DNA from: Isoetes taiwanensis | Lineage: Eukaryota; Streptophyta; Lycopodiopsida; Isoetales; Isoetaceae | Length of the DNA: 64,000 nucleotides | Direction: 5' to 3' | NCBI GenBank assembly: GCA_021234155.1 | Contig: JAJEKV010000025.1 | Span: forward strand, 18,591,558 to 18,655,557 | Shown here: positions 46,561-58,732 of the stretch, in pieces | How the letters are laid out: each line of letters opens with the position of its first letter | Position numbering within the stretch: position 1 is the first letter of the stretch | The notes under the pieces: model-generated | Seen by the model: the letters and a program-made list of their open reading frames with translations, nothing else | Database searches by the model: none | What the model was told of the DNA's origin: nothing | Position numbers and translations under genes: made by a program

Positions 46561-49194
46561 ACCCTTGTTCAAGCAGATATCCATCCATGCATTTGTACCA
46601 TTCCCTAGGAGCTTGTTTTAAACCATACACAGCTCGATTTAGCCTCCAAACTTTATCTGCACTTTCATCAAATCCTGGAGCTGGTTTTAAATAAATTTCT
46701 TCTTCTAACTTAGCATTCAAAAATGCAGTGCTCACATCCATGTGATGAATTTCTAAGTCTTCAGAGTTTGCAATTGATAACAGAATTCTAAGACTATTAA
46801 TTTTCACCAATGGAGAAAATGTTTCATCAAAATCTTGACCTTGTTTTTTGAGTAAACCCTTGAGCAACAAGCCTAGCCTTGTATTCTCTGGATTTCCCAT
46901 CAACTCCAGGCTTAATTCTGTATATCCATTTGCTTCCTATAATGTTCTTATTTTCAGGTCTGTCCACTAGAGTATAGGTATTAGTTCTATGAAATGAGTT
47001 CATTTCATCTTCCATAGCTTTTTCCCAATTATCTTTATGCTTGCCACTTATAGCCTCAATGTAGGTTCTTGGAGCCTCTTCACTTTCTAGAATTAGAATA
47101 TCAAATACTGTATTTATTTCCCTCTCAATTGGCAATAATCTTTTACTTCTGCCATGAGCATCTCTTCTAAACAATGTAGTATCTTTATTTTCATCCTTCA
47201 ATATCCGAGCTTCTGTTCTTTTTTTTCTTCTGGATTTTTCTAATATTTGCTCATGAGCATGCTGAACTTCTTCTAAAGGTTCTTCTGAATGTCTTTCTTG
47301 AGCTGGCTCAGTTACATTTGCAGATTCCTGTTGAGGTGTATAACTAAGATCTGCCTCACTTTCATTATCACTAAAGTCTGCAACATTGGTGTGACTTTTT
47401 TCACTGGATTTTTCTGCTTGTTGCAGTGGTTCTTCATATAATCTACCAGCCCTTGCTTGATCATGTATAGTCTCCATGTCATTTGAAGTGTTTACTTTTG
47501 GAATGGTTTTATAGAACTGATTTTCAGAGAATACCACATCTCTACTAATAATGACTTTTCTCTGAGCTGGATTATATAACCTATATCCTTTAGAATTTGC
47601 ATCATAACCTACCAGATAGCAGATATAGGATCGATCATCAAGCTTTTTCCTTATTTCTTCTGGAACCTGTGCAAAGGCCAAGCACCCATAAGTTTTAAAT
47701 TTATCAAATGATGGAGCTTTACCAGCCCATAGCATTTCAGGTATGGCTCCATTGATGCTCACAGTAGGTAACCTGTTTTGGATCAACACAGCTGTTTTCA
47801 ATGCCTCATCCCACAGAAAATTTGGCAGTCCTGAGTATTTCAACATAGATCTTACAGCATTTAGTAATGTTCTATTTTTCCTTTCAGCTACTCCATTCTG
47901 CTGTGGAGAATATGTACAAGTAAGCTGCCTTTTAATACCTCTGGAAGCACAAAACCATTTAAATTCATCTGACAGATATTCACCACCCCTGTCAGATCTA
48001 ATACGTTTGACCTTAGCTCCTGTTTCTAGCTCTACTTCAGCCACAATGATTTTAAGAGCATCTAGAGCTTGATCTTTTGATTTCAATAGATAACAGTTAG
48101 TTCTTCTACTAAAATCATCTATAAATGTCATAAAATACTTGTATCCAGATATACTGGTTACATTTATAGGTCCACACAAATCTGTGAGAACTAACTCCAA
48201 TATTCTTTTTGACCTATGAGCTCTGACTTCTTAAAGGCTTGTCTAGCTTGCTTCCCAAGCATACATCCAGCACAAATGTTCTCTTCTTTATTTGCAGACA
48301 TGATGATCAAGCCTTTCTTTTCTAATATATCAAGATTCTTGAAATTTGTATGCCCAAGTCTGTTGTGCCAGATTTGTTTGGATGCACATTCAATGGAGTT
48401 AAGACATGGAATATGTTTGTAATGAAATCCAAACAAATTACCAACACGTCTGCCAACAAACTTAATTTCATTATCTTGAAATATCGTTACATTCGGTTTC
48501 TCAAATACAACTTTGTATCCAAGATCAACAAGTTGGCTTCTTGAAATTAGATTTCTCACTAAACCGGGGCACACACAATACATCTACGAGTTTTACAGGT
48601 TTCCCATTCAAATCAAAAAGTTCTAGAACACCAGCCTCCTTAACTTCTTTGAATTCCACCATCTCCTAGTTTTGTACAATCCCATCTTTCTTCACACAAT
48701 CTTGTAGTAGACTTGGCTTGAAAACTACACTTTTTACGCTCCCTGAATCTATCACACAAAATTGTCATGCATAGATTTTGAAGCAAGAATTTTATTCGAG
48801 ATATGATTACATTTTACCTCAAATATCTCATCTCCTTTGCTTGCTTGGTTTCTTCTTCTTTGACCAAATTCAAGCTTGGCTGACTCCTTCCTCTTCCCCT
48901 GCCTCCACCTCTGGCACGACCCCTGCCTCTTCCAGATGAAGATTTGGGACTTGGACACACTGATTGCATTTAAAGCATGGCCCTATTTTATCCTTACTCA
49001 TTCTTGAGGTACTTCCACCTCTTTTGATTTTTCCACTATATAACACTTTTGGAGACTGTTCTTCATCATCAAATCCCCTTCGAGTTTGTTCAAATTCTGT
49101 TTGGATCATCTTTACAGCATGCTCCTTACTAGTAGCCACATTTCTAATTAACACTAGACCTGTCCCTACCACCATTCCTGATCCATGGACCAGA
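46561..49194 (-). mobile_element. Copia tandem unit B (gag end to mid-RT)
   Basis: Same 2.63-kb segment as unit A, head to tail. It starts at ACCCTTGTTCAAGC (RT residues LEQGF) and ends at GGACCAGA (gag FWSMDQ). It has the best-preserved polymerase stretch: a 457-codon ORF (46827-48200) covering the whole integrase (catalytic D in FIDDFSRR, D in RSDRGGEY, E in the NGVAERKNR segment) up to RLVAQGFTQK of RT, and RT continues at 46532-46903. Gag/protease (48191-48960) has several breaks. The novel junction at 46560/46561 creates the chimeric reading LLEQGFWSMDQ. Confidence 0.92.
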
Positions 49195-51830
49195 ACCCTT
49201 GTTCAAGCAGATATCCATCCATGCATTTGTACCATTCCCTAGGAGCTTGTTTTAAACCATACACAGCTCGATTTAGCCTCCAAACTTTATCTGCACTTTC
49301 ATCAAATCCTGGAGCTGGTTTTAAATAAATTTCTTCTTCTAACTTAGCATTCAAAAATGCAGTGCTCACATCCATGTGATGAATTTCTAAGTCTTCAGAG
49401 TTTGCAATTGATAACAGAATTCTAAGACTATTAATTTTCACCAATGGAGAAAATGTTTCATCAAAATCTTGACCTTGTTTTTTGAGTAAACCCTTGAGCA
49501 ACAAGCCTAGCCTTGTATTCTCTGGATTTCCCATCAACTCCAGGCTTAATTCTGTATATCCATTTGCTTCCTATAATGTTCTTATTTTCGGTCCGTCCCA
49601 CTAGAGTATAGGTATTAGTTCTATGAAATGAGTTCATTTCATCTTCCATAACTTTTTCCCAATTATCTTTATGCTTGCCACTTATAGCCTCAATGTAGGT
49701 TCTTGGAGCCTCTTCACTTTCTAGAATTAGAATATCAAATACTGTATTTATTTCCCTCTCAATTGGCAATAATCTTTTACTTCTGCCATGAGCATCTCTT
49801 CTAAACAATGTAGTATCTTTATTTTCATCCTTCAATATCCGAAGCTTACTTTTTTTTTTTTTCTTACGGATTTTTCTAATATTTGCTCATGAGCATCTTT
49901 GAACTTCTTCTAAAGGTTCTTGAATGTCTTTCTTTGGCTGGCTCGATTACATTTGCAGATTCTGTTGAGGTGTATAACTAAGATCGCCTCACTTTCATTA
50001 TCACTAAAGTCTGCAACATTGGTGTGACTTTTTTCTTTCGGATTTTTTCGCTTGTTGCGGTGGTTCTTCATATAATCTACCAGCCCTTGCTTGATCATGT
50101 ATAGTCTCCATGTCATTTGAAGTGTTTACTTTTGGAATGGTTTTATAGAACTGATTTTGAGGAGAATACCACATCTCTACTAATAATGACTTTTCTCTCG
50201 AAGGATTATATAACCTATATCCTTTAGAATTTGCATCATAACCTACCGGATAGCGGATATAGGATCGATCATCAAGCTTTTTCCTTATTTCTTACGGAAC
50301 TTTGTGCAAAGGCCAAGCACCCATAAGTTTTAAATTTATCAAATGATGGAGCTTTACCAGCCCATAGCATTTCGGTATGGCTCCATTGATGCTCCACGAT
50401 AGGTAACTTTGTTTTGGATCAACAATTTGTTTTCAATGCCTCATCCCCGAGAAAATTTGGCGGATCCCGAGTATTTCAACATAGATCTTCAAAGCATTTA
50501 GTAATGTTCTATTTTTCCTTTCAGCTACTCCATTCTGGCGTGGAGAATATGTACAAGTAAGGCGCCTTTTAATACCTCCGGAAGCACAAAACCATTTAAA
50601 TTCATCCCGGATATTCACCACCCCTGTCAGATCTAATACGTTTGACCTTAGCTCCTGTTTCTAGCTCTACTTCAGCCACAAAGATTTTAAGAGCATCTAG
50701 AGCTTGATCTTTTGATTTCAATAGATAACAGTTAGTTCTTCTACTAAAATCATCTATAAATGTCATAAAATACTTGTATCCAGATATACTGGTTACATTT
50801 ATAGGTCCACACAAATCTGTGAGAACTAACTCCAATATTCTTTTTGACCTATGAGCTCTGACTTCTTAAAGGCTTGTCTAGCTTGCTTCCCAAGCATACA
50901 TCCAGCACAAATGTTCTCTTCTTTATTTGCAGACATGATGATCAAGCCTTTCTTTTCTAATATATCAAGATTCTTGAAATTTGTATGCCCAAGTCTGTTG
51001 TGCCAGATTTGTTTGGATGCACATTCAATGGAGTTAAGACATGGAATATGTTTGTAATGAAATCCAAACAAATTACCAACACGTCTGCCAACAAACTTAA
51101 TTTCATTATCTTGAAATATCGTACATTCCAGTTTCTCAAATACAACTTTGTATCCAAGATCAACAAGTTGGCTTACTGAAATTAGATTTCTCACTAAACC
51201 AGGCACACACAATACATCTCTGAGTTTTACAGGTTTCCCATTCAAATCAAAAAGTTCTAGAACACCAGCCTCCTTAACTTGCTGAATTCCACCATCTCCT
51301 AGCTGTACAATCCCATCTTTCTTCACACAATCTTGTAGTAGACTTGGCTTGAAAACTACACTTTTTTCTGCTCCTGAATCTATCACACAAAAATTGTCAT
51401 GCATAGATTTTGAAGCAAGAATTTTATTCGAGATATGATTACATTTTACCTCAAATATCTCATCTCCACTGCTTGCTTCTTCAGTTTCTTCTTCTTTGAC
51501 CAAATTCAAGCTTGGCTGACTCCTTCCTCTTCCCCTGCCTCCACCTCTGGCACGACCCCTGCCTCTTCCAGATGAAGATTTGGGACTTGGACACACTGAT
51601 TGCATTTAAAGCATGGCCCTATTTTATCCTTACTCATTCTTGAGGTACTTCCACCTCTTTTGATTTTTCCACTATATAACACTTTTGGAGACTGTTCTTC
51701 ATCATCAAATCCCCTTCGAGTTTGTTCAAATTCTGTTTGGATCATCTTTACAGCATGCTCCTTACTAGTAGCCACATTTCTAATTAACACTAGACCTGTC
51801 CCTACCACCATTCCTGATCCATGGACCAGA
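49195..51830 (-). mobile_element. Copia tandem unit C (gag end to mid-RT)
   Basis: Third copy, 2.64 kb. The gag/protease part is the cleanest of the three: a 259-codon ORF (50826-51605) with the R/G tract, CVIDSGAEKSVV (aspartic protease DSGA), WHNRLGHTNFKNLDIL and CAGCMLGKQ (GAG-pre-integrase zinc ligands). The integrase region 49845-50615 is full of small changes relative to unit B, almost all at CAG/CTG positions. At its outer end (51830/51831) the same breakpoint GGACCAGA joins unrelated DNA (ACTGGCCCACATG), so the 5' part of gag, leader and 5' LTR are missing. Confidence 0.92.
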
Positions 51831-53517
51831 ACTGGCCCACATGACCTCTGCCACATAAACCCACGTAACTCACGAAAGAAATTTCAATTTTATAATATAC
51901 CACCGTCATTTGAGTCCACTTATTTCTTAATGATCTCTAAGAATTTCAAGACCAATGGGGTCACCTATACCTTGTAGTGATTGCTCAAACATTGGAGAAT
52001 TTGGCAGTTTCTGCACCAGTCCAGAACTGCCTTCTTCGATATTTCTAGCATAAAGTGACCTAAACCTTGCTAAAGTTGGAGGTATTTGCCTGTTTATCAT
52101 AGAATACATTGAGTTTTATGTTCCCATATTTTCTTGCTATCATTTGAAATCGGTGGAAGCCACCAAACCCTATTTTGGTCAAAAAAGCTGCTTAAGGTTT
52201 AAGGATTGTTACTCTCTCATTATAACAATTTTTAATTTAATTCTTGTGGTCATGAGTTGCTTACGAGCTATAGTTTCATGATTTTTTGGTGTTTAAATAA
52301 GTCATGTTAACCTTAATATTTACTAAAAGAATCTACTATACAGAATTCTGGACAAAAGTATATGTTAAAATGCTCCAATAACAACCATCCATAATGCCAT
52401 GTGGGCAATAAATGATGCGCTCTATTTATATCTACATAGAACATAACTTTTATCAACTTGCATATAGTGTAACTGGGGTGTAACCATGCAATTTTTGGAA
52501 TTCAAACAGGATTAACACATTAGCGCATAAAAAGTTAAGTCAAGTCCATAATTATAGGTCCAAAACTCCACAATGATTAAGCTAGTGATGTTTATTGATG
52601 AATTCAAGTGGATGTTGTGAAGTTTAGCCATGACAATATATAAATAGACCACATAACATTCTATATATGCTTCTTTGGTTCATAGAAAGAGACACTACTT
52701 TTCCCCAAATATGCCTTTAAAATGGTTCAAAATGTGAGAAATGACATATATAGAGATCTCTTATATAGATTGTATGGTCTTATTGAAAAATATACCATGA
52801 AATCCGCTTATTTCTTACTAGCATAAACTTCATATCTGTGTTACTGCTATAAAGCATTGTCATCCAAGTAGAATAACATTACATGTAAGTTATCTTTCAT
52901 GTATATTATATTTTTTTTGGATGCAAACCTTTCTTGGCAATAAAAATCTCTAGTTGCATATTAAAGTAACATGTTATTTCTAAGATTTTAATTTATATAA
53001 GCACGCATCACCATTTATAGTCCACGAGACCAATTGTATAGAGCATATATCTCTCACTAGCCTTATCCACTTTTCTCCATAGAATGATACTATGGCTTTT
53101 TAGCTTCGATCACATGATTTTTGAAAGGTGTAAGTGAAAGTTCATGTAGGTTCAATTGGTCATAAATACCCTATAAATTCTCAATTGTTTGTGCTTCATC
53201 CTTACCCTTACATTATACAAGCAAACCTAATCAATTAATTTTGTCCTATAGAGAATCATACAAGTAAACTATATGTGAAAGTTGAGATAAAAATTGAATA
53301 AGGTGGCACGATTAATAATTTTTAAACTTTCAGTCATCTGGACCAATGATGGTCTGCAACTGGACTGCAGTTAGCAGTCTATCTTGATTTTTTATAGTAA
53401 AAGTTTTCATATTTTTCCTTGGTTCTTTTTGCATTGGTTTCTTGACATGAGATATTTTGAGGATGTGATTTTGTAAAGTCACACCTTAGGGCACAAATCT
53501 AGAACAAACATAGAAGA
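51831..53517. other. No supported gene
   Basis: AT-rich sequence beyond the copia array. The minus ORF 51927-52109 is 60 codons, unrecognised, and does not read as copia gag. No 5' LTR found. Confidence 0.35.
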
Positions 53518-53600
53518 TACAAGAATTTAGCGCTGGCGGAGCCAGCGCCATGTGTACCTGAGAGTCGAATCGGAATATGTCTCCTCTTAGTTTGAATGAA
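53518..53600 (-). mobile_element. SINE-like terminus with B box and GC hairpin, copy 4
   Basis: On the minus strand a B-box-like CGATTCGACTCTC (about 53562-53574) is followed by the perfect 8-bp hairpin GCGCTGGC TCC GCCAGCGC (53530-53548) and the tail TAAATTCTTGTATC. This supports the view that the hairpin plus AAATTCTTGTA forms the 3' end of short pol III-type elements. The 5' limit and any A box are not resolved. Confidence 0.5.
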
Positions 53601-56600
53601 CATAAAGAGTAAAAGTTTGTAGATTATCTAGTTTATAGAGGATGTAAAGAGTTTTTAGACTCTAGTCTATGGAACAACTGAGTTATGAAGTAGCTTATAA
53701 GTGAAGGTTGGTGTAAAAAAAAAGTTGTATATGGCTTAGGTGGAAGTTTATCTATTGATCTGGATTATTTTGGAGGCCTATTTGTTCCTAGTTGCTGAAG
53801 ATTCAGTTGTCAACATATTATATATGCACTTAGAGTCATGTAAATACATAAGTCTTGGAAACCTTCTGCATAAGACCTGCACAAAATACATAGTACTTCT
53901 TCAAGCAAGATTTTATGAGCTTACCTATATTATCGCATCCCATATCATAACCTCCCATATCTTAACTGTGCTCTCTCCCCTTCCATTCTAGTGATCAGCA
54001 CTAGCTCTGGCAAATCCTCAAACATGACTTGAAATGTCTACTATTAATAGCTAAAGCCTGTTTCATTCAAGGGCTAGTCACATGTTCGAAGTTGTTAGGA
54101 TGGACACAGATTGAATGCATGAATTCAGGAGCTAGAATGACAGATCAAGTCCATGAAAGCGCATCTCAAGGAGGATTGAGCTATTAGCAGGAGTTGATCT
54201 TTCGAATTTGCCTTTTACCCAATGTGGAAGAAATTTCAACACCAGACGTATGTACGCACCTTCTAGACGTGTTAGCAATAGGGATAGGTACTGATAATTT
54301 CACATATGGCTACACAAGTCTGTAATCCCAACAACCTGGAAAGAATCATAAGATACTCAGAGCAATTAAACAGAAACTTGGTGAAAAAATCTACAACTCT
54401 GACTTCTTCTTGGCAGCATTTTGTGACATAACACAAATTCCTTTAATAAGGATTTGGCACCATTGGAATTAACACAAATTCCCCTATAATTTAAAAAAAG
54501 AAAATGTCGTAGAGCTTAAAGAATCCAAATACCAACGCTCCTCTGGATTCCACTCCAAATTCCAATGCAGTTAATATATCCATTTTGTGTTTTTCCCTCT
54601 CTGCGCTGCCTCCTGTGCTTTTGCCTCTTCAATTCGGCTTTCTGCTCTTCATTTCCTTGTTCTCAAATTCGTTTCTCCAATGGTCCCAAGGAATTGGGTC
54701 AGATCCAAAATAGGTCAGATCCAGTCAAAATGCGGCCTGTACTGCGATACCACCGGCAGGAAAGATATGGGGACGCCGGGCAAACTCCGTTTACGTTCTT
54801 TCTACATATACACAAACCCTTTTCCTCTGTTAAGCTATGCGGACTACTTAAGACTTAACAACTTCATTATCTACAGGTCTGTAGAAAAATCACCATAGCT
54901 TTCCTCTTGTTTTCTAAAACCGTGTTCCCGGGCAGGCCCGATTGCGATCGATTTCTACGTTTTGCGCTTGCTTATCTGCATTTTAAGCCCGATTCAAGTG
55001 TTGGGTCACGGACCTCAGAAGGATACAAACCAAAGGAGCTTCAGGGAGACATTTCTTGATTCAAATGTCATCTGCCTGGAAGGACATCTCTGCGCAGAAC
55101 ACCCAAAATTAACGAGAGCACATGGGTTTGCAGACAAAGCCTGGATTACCTACTGGGGCCTTTCGTTTCCTTATTCACAATCACTCTAGGAGTGTTAGAT
55201 CTTAAAGATTGACCAAAATCCCCAGAGAGCTTCATTTGTCCTTCATGATTTGCCATACAACGCCCCATAGGCAGCAAGTACAAAGGGGTTTTTGTGATTT
55301 TTGAGTAAGATGCAAAGGAAAATAAAAACAGAGCATGAAGATATGCAGGCAAACTGCCACCGTCGTATAGGCTGACTGAAATACTTTTCTCTGGAGATTT
55401 TCGCCAGCCTTCCCTTCAATACCCAGAACTTCAAAAAAATTGATGCAAAGCTTTCTCATTCGTGGGGTTCTGTGCCAGATTGGTAGAGAACAGAGGCAGA
55501 GGATGCAGTTGTGCTTGAAACCGGCTCGGACTGAGTTGAAATCTGAGGTATGTTTAAATTGCACCAGCCACAAATCTGGGTCCAAAACCTATTCTTAACA
55601 CTGCCCACATACCAATTGGGATTAAGAATTAAACCCAGATCAGAGAACTGATAGGTTTAAAGTTTTTCTTGGATATTCTCGTGATTTGCCCTTTTTAAAG
55701 ACAGAGATCTCTCTCTTTGATCTTCCGAGCCAAAATATGACGTAATCTGGCTGGCTTTGTTGCAAATATTTATAGTCTCTAATTCATTAGCAGGCCTATT
55801 GAAGACTGCAGCAGATAATCCACAAGCTGGGTGGAATTTTACAGCGGATTTTTAGACAACGGAGAACGGGGCGGCCTCTATATCTATCATTTGCAGACCA
55901 ATAATTATGTTATATCTGTTGCCTGTGGTGACGACAGAGACGACAGAAACCAAGGTAAAGGCTCGTCCTTTAAGGTCTACGAATTAGTGCTATTTTATTT
56001 CTATGGGCCGTTGCAGCTCGAATAAAACTCTTACATTTTGGTATGCCGATCAAATCAAATGTTGAATTGAGGTTGCAAACGAAGAAATACCTGGTCATAC
56101 ACCGATTCAGGAATGCCGGAGAAGGGCGGCGGACTCATGGGTTCAAAAGCACATTCAATCATTGGGTTCAAATCGCAGGCCAGGCTTTGAAATCACTCTT
56201 TCCAAACTTCAAGAAATCAGGTGCTATAGAATACAATTGCGGAGCTTTATGCATTTTAAAGAGGCAATAAGAATTACAGAGGAGCTGGCAATCATAGGCT
56301 CTCATGATCTTTTCACCCTGGGTCTATGAATTGCAAACCTCTGAAGCCTTAACATTAACATAGACAAAATCGTTGGCTACTCTATTATTCTTCTTAAATC
56401 TAACTGTATAGGACAAACTTGGCTCCGAAATCAGAGGTAATTGGGGTAGACATAGCACCTGATTTCTCTTGGCTTCGCTGAGATGCAAGAGCAATCGGGC
56501 GGAACAGAGTAGAACAAAGCGCTTTGACGAACAAATCATAATAAAGCGCTTGGATCCAAAAGCATAACAAATAGACTTGCTAATCCCAGCCCGGGCAAAG

Positions 56601-57014
56601 GCGCATTTGTTGAGTGACACAGCTGGAAAGTGGCCGGGAAAGCCATTCCAAAATCTCACTAATTCCAAAATTTTTTTTTTTGCTAGTAATCATATATATA
56701 GAAAGGATAATATAATTGATGCTATCTATTCTAGTACAATCCTTAAGATAATGAACAACAAATATTTTTTGTGAACAAAGTGGTCCAAGAGCTACTTGTG
56801 TCCCAAAACTCAACTTGAAATGGACTAACATAAGGATATTATCAATTTTTGAACGAACTATGGACCAGTAATGGGCAGGTGCAGATATTGTTTTTGATTT
56901 TTTTTTACCATGTCTTTTGCTCTTTCCACGAGCTTGTTTTTGCATTGGTTTCATATCCTTATAAACTTTCATAATGTGAATTTTTGGAGGACAACCTAGA
57001 ATCATATGTAGTAA
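53601..57014. other. Unassigned region with several unrecognised ORFs
   Basis: Plus-strand ORFs at 54587-54898 (103 codons), 55831-56025 and 56043-56270, and minus ORFs at 55232-55585, 56324-56668 and 56580-57005, show no domain I recognise. The higher GC of 54560-56600 relative to its surroundings and splice-like edges (for example CTACAG|GT near 54875) would fit a decayed gene, but I cannot name one. Confidence 0.25.
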
Positions 57015-57055
57015 CTAGTTAAGGTGGCCAGCGTTGCTGGGCATAGCTGGGAACT
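57015..57055 (-). repeat. Helitron-like 3' terminus, copy 1
   Basis: Minus strand: GCCCAGCAACGCTGG (stem CCAGC/GCTGG, loop AAC; 57028-57040) then CCACCTTAA and CTAG followed by T. A short hairpin about 10 bases before CTRR with a T at the insertion site is the canonical Helitron 3' end. No Rep/helicase sequence and no 5' TC end were located. Confidence 0.5.
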
Positions 57056-57082
57056 CTAAATGATATACTGGAGCAATTCCAT

Positions 57083-58532
57083 TTCTCTCATGTCCCTTTT
57101 CCCTTTTCTATTTTGCATTTCCCCATTTTTCTTTTTCTATTTTTTCCTTCCTTTTTCTCCAATACGTGTTTGCCCTTTCTCCTTTTCCTCATGTCTTTTC
57201 CCCCTTCCTTTTTCCCATTTCCCTCTTCCCCTTTTCCTCGTGCCATTTTTTCTAAGTTTATCTCTCCCTTTCCCCTTCCCTTTTTCTTTTTCCTTTCCTT
57301 TCCCTTTTCCCGCCCCTTCTCCCCACCTTTTCTTTTTCGTTTCTCTTCCATTTCCCTCCTTTCGCCAGCCCTTGCGTCTTACCTTTTTTCTAGTGCCCTT
57401 TTCCCCACTCTTTTTCTTCTCCCTTTCTCTTCATTTTCCCATGCTCGCTCCCCTTTTCCACTTTCTTCATCTTTTTCCCTTTTCCCCTCTCCCCTTCCCT
57501 TTTTCCCCTCTTTCCTTTACTATTTTTCCTTTTCCTATTTTGCTTTTCCTTTTCTTTCCCCCTCCCCTTTGTCTTTTTCCATTTACCCCACCGCCCACCC
57601 CGGGGCATACCCTTTCTCCACCCCCTTCTGCCTTTTTCCTTTTTTTCTTCCCTTTCCATTTTTTCTATTCCCTGTTTTTCCCTTTTTCTATCTTTTCTCT
57701 TCCTTTTTGTTCCCCTCCCCTCCCCTTCGCTTTGCTTCCCTTTCCCCTTCCCCTTTCCTTTCCGCGGTGGCCTTTTTCCTTTCTATTTTTCTCCTTTCCC
57801 AACCCTTTCTCTTTCCCTCCCATTTCCCCCTCTCCCCCTCCCTTTTCCTTTTCCTTTTCCTTTTCCATTTCCATTTCCATTTCCATTTCCATTTCCATTT
57901 CCATTCCTCTTTCCCTTTTTCCTTTTCCCTTTTTTTTCTTATCTTTTTTTCTAGTGCTTTTTTTCCCGTCCCTTTATTTTCGTGCCTTTTTTCCTTCCCT
58001 TTCCTCCTCCTTTGTTCTTTTCCATTTACTTTTTTCCATACCTTCCCTTTTCCCCTTTCCATGCACTTTCCCTCTTCCCTTTTTTTCCCTTCTCTCTTAC
58101 CCCCTTCCCTCTTCCAGTTTTTTCTATGCCCTTTTTCCTTTCCTTTCCCGCTTCCCCCTCCCTTTTTCTCTTTCCTTTTTTTCCCCCTTCTCCACTCCCT
58201 TTTCCGTGTGTCCTTTTCCCTTCCCTTTTTCTCCTTTCCCCACCTTTTTCATGTTCCCCTTTCCAAGTGTCCCTTTTCGCTCCCCTCCTCCGCCCCCTTT
58301 CTTTTCCGTTTCCCTTTCCCTTTTCCCTTCCCTTCTCTGAACCCCTTTACTCATGTCCTCTTTTCTTTTTCGTAGTATCTTGTTTTCCTTCTTTTTCTCC
58401 CTTTCTTTTTCTTTCCCTTTTTTGGTCCTCTTTTCCATTTCCTTTTCCCTTTTCCTTCTTTTCCTTTTACTCGTGCCTTTTTTTCCTTTCACTTTGGCCT
58501 TTTCTCCTCCCTTTTCCTTTTCCCTTTCCTCT
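57083..58532 (+). repeat. 1.45-kb polypyrimidine tract
   Basis: Almost uninterrupted C/T sequence on the plus strand (TTTTCCC, CCTTT and similar units in irregular order), including a regular (TTTCCA)n stretch at about 57857-57905. It produces long artificial ORFs rich in F, P, S and L on the plus strand and E, K, G, R on the minus strand; these are not proteins. The purine/pyrimidine asymmetry could form triplex DNA. Confidence 0.95.
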
Positions 58533-58669
58533 TAAGAGATCAAAGCATGTCCAATCACGGTGATGGGGAGTCATGCGATAGATCTCAGCCTTCGGATGCA
58601 ATCAGATGATCTCAACTGTCTACATTAGGGTTTGATTCATGACATACGCTAAAACTTTATAATATAAGA

Positions 58670-58722
58670 TAGTTAGGGTACCCAGCGTTGCTGGGCTACT
58701 GTTGAGAACCTATAAATAATTA
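58670..58722 (-). repeat. Helitron-like 3' terminus, copy 2
   Basis: Minus strand: GCCCAGCAACGCTGGGT ACCCTAACTAT (58681-58695 hairpin). It aligns with copy 1 over about 45 bp, including the flank TAGTTA and the inner GAAC...TAAAT text, in the same orientation and 1.65 kb away on the other side of the pyrimidine tract. It ends CTAT where copy 1 has CTAG. Confidence 0.5.
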
Positions 58723-58732
58723 AGCCGTAATA

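Noticed and set aside
53330-57000. Weak resemblance between about 53340-53480 and 56870-57000 (GACCA...ATGG, TGCATTGGTTTC)
   Set aside because: Too short and gapped to call a repeat by eye.
57060-58563. ORFs of 426, 420 and 193 codons in the pyrimidine tract
   Set aside because: Open only because the sequence is nearly pure C/T; residues are almost all F, P, S, L. No domain, and the antisense ORFs are equally artificial.
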